Below, piece by piece: positions 43,737 to 52,670 of a DNA stretch of 64,000 nucleotides. Position numbers and translations under genes: made by a program. Within the stretch, counting starts at the first letter, position 1. Every line of letters begins with the position of its first letter. The notes beneath the pieces were generated by a model. That model was not told the origin of the DNA, made no database searches, and worked only from the letters and a program-made list of their open reading frames with translations. This DNA is from Candidatus Lernaella stagnicola (lineage in GTDB: Bacteria; Lernaellota; Lernaellaia; Lernaellales; Lernaellaceae), in contig JAVCCK010000027.1 of the NCBI GenBank assembly GCA_030765525.1, positions 62,001 through 126,000 of the forward strand. The letters run 5' to 3'.

Positions 43737-44462
43737 ATGGCCGAGTTGATCAAAGTTACCGTCAACGGCAAGGAGATCGAGGTCCCCTACGACACCCAAC
43801 TCCTGCAAGCCTGTCGCCAGGCCGGCGCCGATGTGCCGACCCTGTGCCACAACGAAAACCTCAAGCCTTACGGCGTGTGCCGCATTTGCTCGGTGGAAAT
43901 TAACGAAGGGCGCAAAACGCGCATCGTTCCCTCGTGTGTGTACACGGTGCGAAAGCCGGTCACCGTCGAAACCGACACGCCGCGAATTCGCAAGCATCGG
44001 GCCATGCTGCTCAACCTGCTTTTGGCTCGCTGCCCGGGCGAGAAAGTTGTGCAGGATTTAGCGGCGGAGTTCGGCGTCACCGAACCGCACCCGCGTTTCG
44101 AGAAGCGCAACGACGACTGCATTTTGTGCGGCATGTGTGTGCAGACCTGTCGTGACATCGTCGGTGTGGCGGCCATCGCGTTTGAAGGTCGCGGCACGAC
44201 TCGGCGGGTCACGCCGCCGTTCGACAAGGAAAACGACGTTTGCATCGCCTGCGGCGCGTGCGCGTACGTCTGCCCGACCCAGTGCATCGACTTCCACGAC
44301 GAAGCGGGCACGCGGCACCTGGATCGTTGGCACCGCGAAACCGAACTGTTGGTGTGCGACAAATGCGGCCGATACTGGCTTCCCGACGCTTTCGCGCATG
44401 TCTTTCACAAGCGGATGGGCATCGACCCGGCTTCGCTGACGACCTGCCCCAACTGCCGCTGA
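43737..44462 (+). CDS. NuoG/HydA-N-terminus-like Fe-S subunit with C-terminal zinc-ribbon-like Cys pairs
   Basis: 241 residues. A plant-type [2Fe-2S] domain (CRQAGADVPTLCHNENL, then YGVCRICSVE and PSCVYTV) is followed by the usual helix, then two [4Fe-4S] motifs (CILCGMCVQTCRD, CIACGACAYVCPTQC). This is the Fe-S arm of NuoG and HydA. Neither the H-cluster nor the molybdopterin domain follows. Instead the last 45 residues carry two CxxC pairs (VCDKCG and TCPNCR), probably binding Zn or another cluster. Six bases after the NuoF-like gene; a strong terminator follows. Likely the docking arm between POR and the flavoprotein. Confidence 0.88.
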   Translation: MAELIKVTVNGKEIEVPYDTQLLQACRQAGADVPTLCHNENLKPYGVCRICSVEINEGRKTRIVPSCVYTVRKPVTVETDTPRIRKHRAMLLNLLLARCPGEKVVQDLAAEFGVTEPHPRFEKRNDDCILCGMCVQTCRDIVGVAAIAFEGRGTTRRVTPPFDKENDVCIACGACAYVCPTQCIDFHDEAGTRHLDRWHRETELLVCDKCGRYWLPDAFAHVFHKRMGIDPASLTTCPNCR

Positions 44463-44484
44463 CAACCGGCGCTTTTAACCACGA

Positions 44485-44515
44485 CGCCGCGCCACCGAGC
44501 GCGGCGTTTTCTTTT
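44485..44515 (+). terminator. Rho-independent terminator of the por cluster
   Basis: Nine-base stem ACGCCGCGC / GCGCGGCGT (44485-44508, six-base loop) with a following TTTTCTTTT. It closes the seven-gene cluster. Confidence 0.9.
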
Positions 44516-44560
44516 CGTTTTGGCGCTCCGCCGGCGAAAATGAATCACGATTCAACAGGT

Positions 44561-44588
44561 TTGCGAAAAGCCCCCTCTTGGCGATAAT
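44561..44588 (+). promoter_or_regulatory. Predicted promoter of the gingipain-like protease
   Basis: TTGCGA (44561-44566), 16-base spacer, GATAAT (44583-44588). The leader to ATG 44691 would be about 95 bases. Confidence 0.4.
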
Positions 44589-44690
44589 ATGAATCGGTTT
44601 TGGTGAGATCATTCTCAGTAGGGATTGGTGTGCGCCAATCCCGCTTGGGTTTTCATGGGATCACCCGTAATCAGTAGGAGACTTGCAGTT

Positions 44691-47600
44691 ATGTATTTTA
44701 GACGTTTTGGCCTGGCCGTCGTGTTGCTGGCGCTGGTCGTTTCGGCCGCAGTCGCCGGCACGAAATGGATTGCCTTCGACGGCACACGCGCAACGCAGGA
44801 TCTCGCTGTATACGTCACGACGAATACGGCGCAATCCTTATCGTTTTCTGTACACATTCCCACGGTTCGCATTCAAGAAATTACCGCCGAGGACGAGGTG
44901 TGGCAGCAGCTTGATTTCAAGCGGGCCAGCATTCACGCCCGACCCGGCGAGCCGCAAGTGCCGGTCGTGACGCGCTGGATCGCCGTGCCCCAAGGTGCGG
45001 ACGTACGCATCAAAGTCGACGCCGGCAAATACAAAGAACTCGAAGGCATCAACCATTTCCCCGCGCAGATTCCGCCCGTGGATTGCTATACCGGCGACGA
45101 CGACCCCGGCTTTAGCTGCGGCCCCGTGTACGAGCGGGATGCCTTCTTCCCCGGCGCCTTCTACAGCACCGAAGGCCCGACCTCCGTGCGCGGCATGCGC
45201 TTGCTGCGCCTCGACCTCTTCCCGGTCCAGGTGAACCCTGTCACGGAAGTGGCTCGGATTTATTCCACACTCAACGTGGACGTGAGTTTCACCGGCGGCC
45301 AAGGGCGCTTCTTCACCGACCGCCGCGCGAACGGCTTCCAGAAAATTTACGACATTGCGATGAACCGCATGGCGTTCCGCGACGAGCCGGCGCCCGCACT
45401 GACGGGCAAAAGCCCGACCGGCGCCGAGTACCTGATGATCGTACCGCCGACGTGGACCGACGCCATCGCGCCGCTGGCCGAATGGAAAACCCTGCAGGGC
45501 TACGACACTGAGGTGTACACGACCGACGATTCAGGCACGACCTGCGAATCGGTCAAAGCCTTTATGCAAAACGCCTATGACACTTGGGACCCGGCGCCCG
45601 AATTCGTTTTGTTCGTGGGTGACGCCGAGTTCATCAATCCTTGCTACGAAGTCTACGACTACGGCGAATACATCGGCTCCGACCTTCACTTCTGCCAGCT
45701 CGAAGGCGACGACGAATGGCCCGAATGCGCCAGCGGCCGCATCAGTGTCGACACCGCAGCGGAGTTGGAAGACCGCGTCGCCGACATCCTGATGTACGAA
45801 CGCAATCCGCTCTCGGGCGCGGCGTACGACGACTATTACAGCACCGCCGTGAACGCGGCGTATTTCCAGCCCGGCTGGAGCAGCAGCAGCGAGGCCGAGC
45901 GTCGTTTCTGCCGCACCAGCGAAGAGATCTATCAGTGGTTCAATTACGCGATGGTCGACAGCCCCTTCGACGCCTATCGGCTCTTCTTCACCGATAGCTC
46001 TGCCGACCCGATGTACTGGAACCAGGCGACCTACAACTGGACCCCCGACTGGTGGGCGGGCTTGGGCTACGACGATTACAACATCCCGCCCGAATTACTG
46101 CGCACCAACGGCTTTGCCTGGGATGCCGGCGCGACTGACATTGCCGCAATGGTCAATGCGGGCGCGGCTTTCGTGACCCACCGTGACCACGGCGGCGTCG
46201 ACGGCTGGTCGGAACCCGCCTTCTCCAACAGCGACGTGCAGGCCCTGGCCAACGGCGACAAGCTCGTCGCGTTGTGGTCGATCAATTGCTTGACCGGCTA
46301 TTTCGATAACGAAACCGGCAGCGGCAGCCACGCGATGGCGTTCACCGAAGAGTGGGAACGTCATCCGAACGGCGGCGCGGTCGGCATTCTGGCATCTACC
46401 CGCGTGTCTTACTCGGGCCGTAACGACCGCATGGTCTGGGGCTGGATGGACTCGCACTTCCCGGAATACGAGCCGAATTGGCCCGAAACTAAGGTGCCCA
46501 ACGATCCCGAATGGCGGATGGGCCTCGTGCTGACCTACGGCAAGCTGTACATGGATCACTACTACCAGGACGATCCGTACCGCTTGGCGGGCATCACGGA
46601 ATTCCATTGGTTCGGTGACCCGACGATGGAAATGTGGGCCGGCGTGCCCGGCACGATGACCGTCTCACACCTGCCGATTATTCCGATGGGCGCCGCGAGC
46701 TTCTCGGTTGATGTCAACGTGGACGGCGCGCTGGTCGCGCTCGTGCAGGACGGCATCATCCTCGGCAAAGCGATCAGCAGCGCCGGCACGGCGGAAATCG
46801 CCTTTGACGGCCCGATCACGGTGGTGGAAGACGTGAACATCACGGTCACCCGCCGCCAGTACCGGCCGTACGAAGAAACCGTGATGGTCGGCGCCACGGA
46901 TGACGGCGTGGTGAATCTGAACCGCGCCATGTACACCGAAGACGACACGATCGAAGTGAGCGTTTCCGACGCGGGCCTGATCGGCCTGGGTACGTATTCG
47001 CTGCACATCGACAGTGATAGTGAAACCGGCGGCGAAGATATCCTCTGCACCGAGTTGGTGATCGGCGACGGTCCCACGGGCAGTTTCTTCGGCTCGATCG
47101 AAGTGACGACCGCCCCGGCGACGGCCAACGGTGTGCTGTCGATCGGCGACGGCGACACCGTCACCCTGTACTACCATGACGACGACACCGGCTCGGGATC
47201 CCCGGCCGACAAAACCGACACCGCCTACGCCGACACCGCCGCTCCGACCTTTGCCGGCGCGGTCAGCGCCGTAGGCAGCGATCACAGAATGACCATCACC
47301 TGGCACGCGGCTACCGATTTGACGCCGCCGATCACCTACCAGATCTACCGCGCCGAAACCTCGGGCGGTCAAGTGTTCACGACGCCGCTGGCGGAAACCG
47401 GCGACACGCAGTTTGTCGATACCGGCCTGCCGAACCTGGTCGAGTATTTCTACGTGGTTCGTGCCACCGACTCGTTGGGTCATCAGGACACCAACACGGC
47501 GGAAGTGAGCGACTACACCGTCGGACCGGTGACGATCTGGGAAGAGGATTTCGATCCCGACGGTATTCCCGCCAGTTGGGAAATCATCGATGGCGGCAAT

Positions 47601-48956
47601 ACGGGTCCCAACTTAAGGTGGAACACGGAAAACTTCGGCGGCCGCACCAGCGATATGTTTGACGGCCTGTTCGCTATCGCGGATTCCGACGAAACCGGCA
47701 GCGGTCCCGACTGGGACGACTACATGATCACCGAAGCGATCAACTGCAGCGGGTACTCGGGTATTCGCTTGTTGATGACCCACTACTACCACTCGCTGAC
47801 CGGCGACCAGGCGACGTTGTATATCTCTACCGACGGCGGCGACACGTGGGAGGAAGTGGTCGACTACACCGGCAGCAGCCGCGAACAAGCCGAAGACATC
47901 GACGTATCCGAATGGGCCGACGGCCAGTCCGACGTGCGTTTCTCGTTCTACTACGCGGGCGACTACGACTGGTGGTGGGGCGTGGACAACCTCGAGCTGA
48001 TCGGCCAAGTGGATGACGCGCCGCCGATCATCGAAGACTTCGCGGCCTCGACGGTGGCCGGCCCTGCGCCGCTGACGGTGAACTTCGACGCGACAACCAG
48101 CGGACAGGTTTCCAGTTGCGAATGGGATTTCGGCGACGGCAACCTGTCGTACGAAATGGCGCCGACGCACGTATATGACGAAGTGGACACCTTCGCGGTA
48201 ACGCTGACGATTGAAAACCCCTACGGGGCCGATACCCTGACGAAAAACGCGTACATCGAAGTCTCGTGTCCCGCACCGGTGGTCGATTTCGAAGCCGACG
48301 TGACCGAAGGCGAAACGCCGCTGGAAGTCTCCTTCACCGACCTGTCGGATGCTTACGAAGGCTGCGACCCGACGTCGATCGCCTGGGACTTCGGTGACGG
48401 CACCACGGTGCCTGATGTCAACAATCCCAGCCACACCTATGACGCGCCGGGAACCTACACGGTGAGCCTTACCTACACCACCGAGTACGGCGACGGTGAG
48501 TTCGTCGAAGAGAAAGTGGATTACATCGACGTCGTTTGCGGCCTGCCCGTCGTCGACTTCGAAGCCGATGTAACCGAAGGCGAAGCGCCGTTGACCGTGC
48601 AATTCACGGATCTATCCGACGTGGCCACCGGCTGCGAGATCGATTCCTGGACTTGGGGCTACGGTGTGGATCAAGCGAGCTTGACCACGGTTCAAGAGCA
48701 GAACCCCGAAATCACTTTTGAGGAGCCGGGCGTGTACCACATCGCCTTGCGCGTGACGAACGAAGCCGGCGCGGACAACGAACTGAAGGCTTCGTACATT
48801 ACGGTCACGGAGGCAGGCAGTGACGATGACGCCACCGACGATGATGACGACGACGACAACGATGACGACGCCAGTGATGATGATGCGGCCGACGACGATG
48901 CCGTTGATGACGACGACAACAACGACGACGACGATAGCGGCGGCTGCGGTAGTTGA
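44691..48956 (+). CDS. Gingipain-like (C25) cysteine protease with PKD domains and poly-Asp C-terminus
   Basis: 1,421 residues from ATG 44691 (AGGAG upstream, signal peptide 1-25; the longer frame from 44625 lacks both). A gingipain-type propeptide (about 40-230) precedes the C25 domain: GAEYLMIVPPTW, then catalytic His500 in HRDHGG and Cys533 in SINCLTGYFD. The His-Cys distance of 33 equals that of RgpB (His211/Cys244). An Ig-like segment, a fibronectin-like domain (about 860-945), a jelly-roll-like domain (about 950-1110) and three PKD domains (from about 1115) follow. The last 45 residues are Asp-rich and the protein ends SGGCGS. No Bacteroidota-type C-terminal domain is seen. Confidence 0.92.
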   Translation: MYFRRFGLAVVLLALVVSAAVAGTKWIAFDGTRATQDLAVYVTTNTAQSLSFSVHIPTVRIQEITAEDEVWQQLDFKRASIHARPGEPQVPVVTRWIAVPQGADVRIKVDAGKYKELEGINHFPAQIPPVDCYTGDDDPGFSCGPVYERDAFFPGAFYSTEGPTSVRGMRLLRLDLFPVQVNPVTEVARIYSTLNVDVSFTGGQGRFFTDRRANGFQKIYDIAMNRMAFRDEPAPALTGKSPTGAEYLMIVPPTWTDAIAPLAEWKTLQGYDTEVYTTDDSGTTCESVKAFMQNAYDTWDPAPEFVLFVGDAEFINPCYEVYDYGEYIGSDLHFCQLEGDDEWPECASGRISVDTAAELEDRVADILMYERNPLSGAAYDDYYSTAVNAAYFQPGWSSSSEAERRFCRTSEEIYQWFNYAMVDSPFDAYRLFFTDSSADPMYWNQATYNWTPDWWAGLGYDDYNIPPELLRTNGFAWDAGATDIAAMVNAGAAFVTHRDHGGVDGWSEPAFSNSDVQALANGDKLVALWSINCLTGYFDNETGSGSHAMAFTEEWERHPNGGAVGILASTRVSYSGRNDRMVWGWMDSHFPEYEPNWPETKVPNDPEWRMGLVLTYGKLYMDHYYQDDPYRLAGITEFHWFGDPTMEMWAGVPGTMTVSHLPIIPMGAASFSVDVNVDGALVALVQDGIILGKAISSAGTAEIAFDGPITVVEDVNITVTRRQYRPYEETVMVGATDDGVVNLNRAMYTEDDTIEVSVSDAGLIGLGTYSLHIDSDSETGGEDILCTELVIGDGPTGSFFGSIEVTTAPATANGVLSIGDGDTVTLYYHDDDTGSGSPADKTDTAYADTAAPTFAGAVSAVGSDHRMTITWHAATDLTPPITYQIYRAETSGGQVFTTPLAETGDTQFVDTGLPNLVEYFYVVRATDSLGHQDTNTAEVSDYTVGPVTIWEEDFDPDGIPASWEIIDGGNTGPNLRWNTENFGGRTSDMFDGLFAIADSDETGSGPDWDDYMITEAINCSGYSGIRLLMTHYYHSLTGDQATLYISTDGGDTWEEVVDYTGSSREQAEDIDVSEWADGQSDVRFSFYYAGDYDWWWGVDNLELIGQVDDAPPIIEDFAASTVAGPAPLTVNFDATTSGQVSSCEWDFGDGNLSYEMAPTHVYDEVDTFAVTLTIENPYGADTLTKNAYIEVSCPAPVVDFEADVTEGETPLEVSFTDLSDAYEGCDPTSIAWDFGDGTTVPDVNNPSHTYDAPGTYTVSLTYTTEYGDGEFVEEKVDYIDVVCGLPVVDFEADVTEGEAPLTVQFTDLSDVATGCEIDSWTWGYGVDQASLTTVQEQNPEITFEEPGVYHIALRVTNEAGADNELKASYITVTEAGSDDDATDDDDDDDNDDDASDDDAADDDAVDDDDNNDDDDSGGCGS
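48818..48950 (+). repeat. Coding repeat for C-terminal Asp-rich tail
   Basis: Mixed GAC/GAT codons encode about 40 residues, mostly Asp with Ala, Thr, Asn and Val, ending 2-3 residues before the terminal Cys motif of the C25 protease. Confidence 0.85.
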
Positions 48957-48974
48957 TAACCGGAGTTAAAAGCC

Positions 48975-49006
48975 AAGCCGGGGCGGCTTCGCCCCGGCTT
49001 TTTTTT
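48975..49006 (+). terminator. Rho-independent terminator
   Basis: Eleven-base stem AAGCCGGGGCG / CGCCCCGGCTT (48975-49000) with loop GCTT and a T8 run. Ends the C25 protease transcript. Confidence 0.93.
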
Positions 49007-49031
49007 GTCGTGAATGACGTTGACGCCCGAT

Positions 49032-49505
49032 CTACCAGCCGCGTCGCGTCCGCACCCACGTGATGAAGTTCGCCCCGAGCCCCGCTCCCAAATGCCGCAC
49101 CGCCTCGCGCACGATATGGCAATCCGCGTAGGGCGCCTCGTGTAGCGAGGCCCAATCGTAGATGTACGGAAAAGCGAAGCACGCCTGCGGCCGGAAATTC
49201 GGATCGGTCTCGAACAACGTGCACACATTGCGGTCGGGGTCGAATGCGCGGCACGTGAACCACGACCCCTCCGCGGTCGGCGGCGGATCATCAAGCGGCA
49301 CGAAAAGATCCAACACAGCGTCCAGGTCGGGCGGCAGCCCGGCGGTGTCGCCCGCGTCACGGCGCGCCTGCCACTCGCGCAGGGTCTCGTCGGTGACACT
49401 CAGGAAAAACGCGCGGCAACACGTGCCGCACCGGGCGCATGAGATCGTCAGCGGGATATCGTCGGGAACGCGAATCGCTCCCCACGGCGTGTCGATGAGG
49501 GCCAT
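49032..49505 (-). CDS. YkgJ-type cysteine cluster protein
   Basis: 157 residues. The N-terminal CARCGTCCRAFFLSVTDETL and the later TCRAF, NVCTLF and PQACFAFP cysteines follow the CxxCxxCC YkgJ (zinc/iron-chelating, PF03692) pattern. Members are cytoplasmic metal-binding proteins of unclear function, sometimes proposed as metal-site oxidoreductases. Its start lies six bases after the RND gene stop on the same strand, so it may be the last gene of the efflux operon. Confidence 0.82.
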   Translation of the reverse strand: MALIDTPWGAIRVPDDIPLTISCARCGTCCRAFFLSVTDETLREWQARRDAGDTAGLPPDLDAVLDLFVPLDDPPPTAEGSWFTCRAFDPDRNVCTLFETDPNFRPQACFAFPYIYDWASLHEAPYADCHIVREAVRHLGAGLGANFITWVRTRRGW

Positions 49506-49511
49506 GCCGAC

Positions 49512-52500
49512 CTAAGCTTCGACGCTCGCCGGCAGTTCTTCGCCCCGTCGCAGGGCGCGTCGCGTGCGGCGTTTTTCCTTACGCCGTTGCCGCCAGCGCG
49601 GGATGTCGTCGATCAAAATGCGATAGATACACGGGATGACGAAGAGGGTCATCAGCGTGGAACCGAGCATGCCGAAGACAATGACGTTGGCCAGCGGCGA
49701 CCAGGTTTCGCTACGCCCCCCGAGCCCGATGGCCGTGGGCAGCAGGCCGCCGATCGTCGTGATGGTCGTCAGCAAAATTGGCCGCAGCCTGAGAGATCCG
49801 GCGCGGAACAGGCTGTGCCACGTGCCCAGCCCGGAAGCGCGCGCCTTGTTGATGAAATCGATCAGCACGATGGCGTCGTTAACCGCCACCCCCGCCAGCG
49901 CGACCATGCCGTACATCGCCACGATGGAAAACGGCGCGCCGGCCACGAGCAAACCGAACATCGCGCCGATGAAGGCGAAGGGAATCGTGAACAGGATGAT
50001 GAAGGGCTGCTTGAAGCTCTTAAATTGCCCGCCCAGGATCACGAAAATAAGAAACACGCCGACCAGGAAAAGCCGTTTGAGCGCCGCGAAAGACTCTTCG
50101 AATTCCTTGAACTGGCCGCTGCTATCGAGTTTGTAACCGGGATACTGCCGCGAGAGTTCGCGATCCCAGTAATCCAGGAGTCCCGCGTTGATCGTGACCA
50201 GCTCGTTGCTGTGAGCGGGGTCGATACCGGCCGACACGGCGATGTAGCGCTCCTGGTCGATGCGCTCGATCGTCGGCGATGCATCGACGACTTTCAGATC
50301 GGCGACAGCGGAAAACGGCACCCAAACCACCTGGCCGGTCGGCCCGGTGCCCGGCACCCGCAGGCGAGAGATCGTGGTCATATCTTTTTCGAAGTTGCGC
50401 GGGTAGCGCACGACCACCTCGACTTCGTCGTTGCCGTCGCGATAGCGCGTGGCGATCTGCCCTTCAAAGGCGGTGCGCACGAAAGCGGCGATTTTCAACA
50501 AGTCCAGCCCGTAATAGGAAGCGGCCGATTCGTCGACGATCACCCGCATTTCCTTCTTGGCGCTGTTCCAGTTGTCTTTCACGTCCACGACGCCCGGCAC
50601 CTCGATAAGGTAGGCCTGTATCTTGTCGGTGATTTCCTCCAGGACGTCGAAATCGCCGCCCATCACCCGCACGTCAATGGGCCTTCCGGTCGGCGGGCCG
50701 CCGTGCGGCTTGCGGAACTCGAGTTTGGCAATGCCGGGGATGTCGGTCAGCCGCGTCCGCAGGTCGTCAATGATTGCATCCAGCGAACGCCGCCCCTCTT
50801 TCTTGCTGGGGAGTTCGATCACCACCTCGCCGATGTTGTTGGCGAAGACCCAATCGGATTCGGTGCGCATCAACCCGGCGGTTCCCTGAATCGATAACAC
50901 CTCTCGCTTGGGCAATTGCATCGCCGCGCGCTCGACCTGTTCCAGCGTGTCGTTCGTCACCTCGAGGCTGGTGCCCGTCGGCAATTCGACGAACACCTGG
51001 AACATGTTGATTTCCTCCGAGCCGGAAAGCTCCACGCCCACCACCGCGGTCAAGGACCCGGCGCCGATCAGCGCCACGACGAGAAAGACCATCACCCATC
51101 CACGCCGCCGCATGATTTTCGCGAGAATGTGGATGTACAGCCTCTGCAAACGCTTGACCCAGGCGGGCGTCGGCGCGATGCGGTGCCGCTTGGTGGTCCA
51201 CTCGGCGAAGTGGGAAGGCAAGAAAACGAAAGCCTCGACCATGCTCGCGGCCAGCACGAGACACACGACGATGGGAATGATGCGCATGAATTTGCCCATG
51301 ATGCCGGGCATGAGCATGAGGGGCAGAAATGCGGCGACGGTCGTCATCGTGGCCGAGACCACGGGCATGAAAACCTCTTCCGTGCCCTCGATGGCGGCTT
51401 GGCGCAGCGACTTGCCCATCTGATAGTGTCGGTAACTGTTTTCGACGATGATGATCGCGTCATCCACGACGACGCCGAGTACGAGAATGAGGCCGAAAAG
51501 CGTGTTGGCGTTGAGCGAATGGCCCGTGTAGTACATGAAAATGAACGTGGCCAGGAAAGTCAGCGGAATGCCGATCGCCACGAGCAGCGCGTTGCGGGCG
51601 CCAATGGCCAGGTAGAGGAAAATGATCACCAGGATCAGGCCGAGCGCGCCGTTGTTGCGCAGCACGCTCATGATTTCTTCGATTTGTTTGCTGGTGTCGG
51701 AACTCCAGGTCAATTCCACCCCGGCGGGCAAGGACGGACGAATCTCTTTCACCAGCGCCTTGACGTCGTCGACAATGTCGATCGTGCTGGCTTCGGAGCG
51801 CTTGGCGATATTGATCGACACGGCCTTGTTGCCGTTCAGGCGTGAAATCGTCGTCCGTTCCTGGAAGCCGTCGGTGACTTGCGCGATGTCGTCGATCGTC
51901 AGTGCGGCGCCGCCCGGCAGGCTGCGTACCACCACGCCCTTGATGCGCTCGGCATCCTCAAAGCGACCCACGGTGCGCAGGAGGAATTCTTCGCGACCGG
52001 CCCGCACCTTGCCGGCGGGCACATTTTGATTGGCCTGGGCGAGCGCGTAGGCGATCATGTCCGGTGATAAGCCGTGCGCCTCGAGCAGTTCCGGCTCGAC
52101 CTCGATCCAAACCTGGCGGTCCTCGGTGCCGGTCAGTTCGGCCTTGGCGACGCCGCGCACCTGCAGCACACGCCGTCGAATGTCGATCACCAGTTTGCGC
52201 AACTCGAGTTCGGTCAGCGGCCCGCCCAGGTGCAGCGTCAGGATGGGCACCATCTCGGTGGTGTCGAACTCTTTGACCTGCATATCGCGGCGGGTGTTTT
52301 CGGGCAGATTCTGAACCTTGTCGATTTCCGCCTTCAAGTCCAAAAAGCGCGAGCGGAACACGTCGTCATCCATGGTCCGGAACTTGACCATGATGAAGCT
52401 GTGGCCCTCTCCCGAACTGCTGATGATATCCTCAATGTCGGCAATGTCCTGGATTTCCTCCTCGATGGGAATCGTGACCAACTGCTCGACTTCTTCGCTG

Positions 52501-52667
52501 CTGGCCCCCGGCCATGGAGTGATGACGAAAACCCAGTTGAACTTCACCTCGCTGACCAGTTCGCGCGGCATGTCGAGAAAAGCGAACAGGCCGATAATCA
52601 TGATCGTCGCCATCAAGATGTTGACGAGTACCGGGTTATCGACCGAAAGGCGGATAATGCCCTTCAT
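49512..52667 (-). CDS. RND efflux transporter, HAE1/AcrB family
   Basis: 1,051 residues with the two-fold repeated layout: TM1 (about 10-30), large periplasmic loop, TM2-7, second loop, TM8-12. Typical segments are IRLSVDNPVLVNILMATIMI at the start, the TM4 acidic pair in LILVLGVVVDDAIIIVENSY, and ALAGVAVNDAIVLIDFINKA in the second half. The TM4 Asp-Asp of proton-driven HAE pumps is present. Its neighbours form a complete tripartite pump. The basic, Arg-rich C-terminal tail (about 1025-1040) is cytoplasmic. Substrate unknown. Confidence 0.94.
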   Translation of the reverse strand: MKGIIRLSVDNPVLVNILMATIMIIGLFAFLDMPRELVSEVKFNWVFVITPWPGASSEEVEQLVTIPIEEEIQDIADIEDIISSSGEGHSFIMVKFRTMDDDVFRSRFLDLKAEIDKVQNLPENTRRDMQVKEFDTTEMVPILTLHLGGPLTELELRKLVIDIRRRVLQVRGVAKAELTGTEDRQVWIEVEPELLEAHGLSPDMIAYALAQANQNVPAGKVRAGREEFLLRTVGRFEDAERIKGVVVRSLPGGAALTIDDIAQVTDGFQERTTISRLNGNKAVSINIAKRSEASTIDIVDDVKALVKEIRPSLPAGVELTWSSDTSKQIEEIMSVLRNNGALGLILVIIFLYLAIGARNALLVAIGIPLTFLATFIFMYYTGHSLNANTLFGLILVLGVVVDDAIIIVENSYRHYQMGKSLRQAAIEGTEEVFMPVVSATMTTVAAFLPLMLMPGIMGKFMRIIPIVVCLVLAASMVEAFVFLPSHFAEWTTKRHRIAPTPAWVKRLQRLYIHILAKIMRRRGWVMVFLVVALIGAGSLTAVVGVELSGSEEINMFQVFVELPTGTSLEVTNDTLEQVERAAMQLPKREVLSIQGTAGLMRTESDWVFANNIGEVVIELPSKKEGRRSLDAIIDDLRTRLTDIPGIAKLEFRKPHGGPPTGRPIDVRVMGGDFDVLEEITDKIQAYLIEVPGVVDVKDNWNSAKKEMRVIVDESAASYYGLDLLKIAAFVRTAFEGQIATRYRDGNDEVEVVVRYPRNFEKDMTTISRLRVPGTGPTGQVVWVPFSAVADLKVVDASPTIERIDQERYIAVSAGIDPAHSNELVTINAGLLDYWDRELSRQYPGYKLDSSGQFKEFEESFAALKRLFLVGVFLIFVILGGQFKSFKQPFIILFTIPFAFIGAMFGLLVAGAPFSIVAMYGMVALAGVAVNDAIVLIDFINKARASGLGTWHSLFRAGSLRLRPILLTTITTIGGLLPTAIGLGGRSETWSPLANVIVFGMLGSTLMTLFVIPCIYRILIDDIPRWRQRRKEKRRTRRALRRGEELPASVEA

Positions 52668-52670
52668 GGC

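Noticed and set aside
42141-43997. 618-codon minus-strand frame antisense to the NuoF-like gene (and plus-frame 42344-43903)
   Set aside because: Composition is that of a shadow frame; the NuoF-like gene has all cofactor motifs.
38356-44462. Complex I (nuo) operon
   Set aside because: Only E-, F- and N-terminal G-like subunits are present and none of the membrane subunits; the flavin subunit has hydrogenase-type extra domains.
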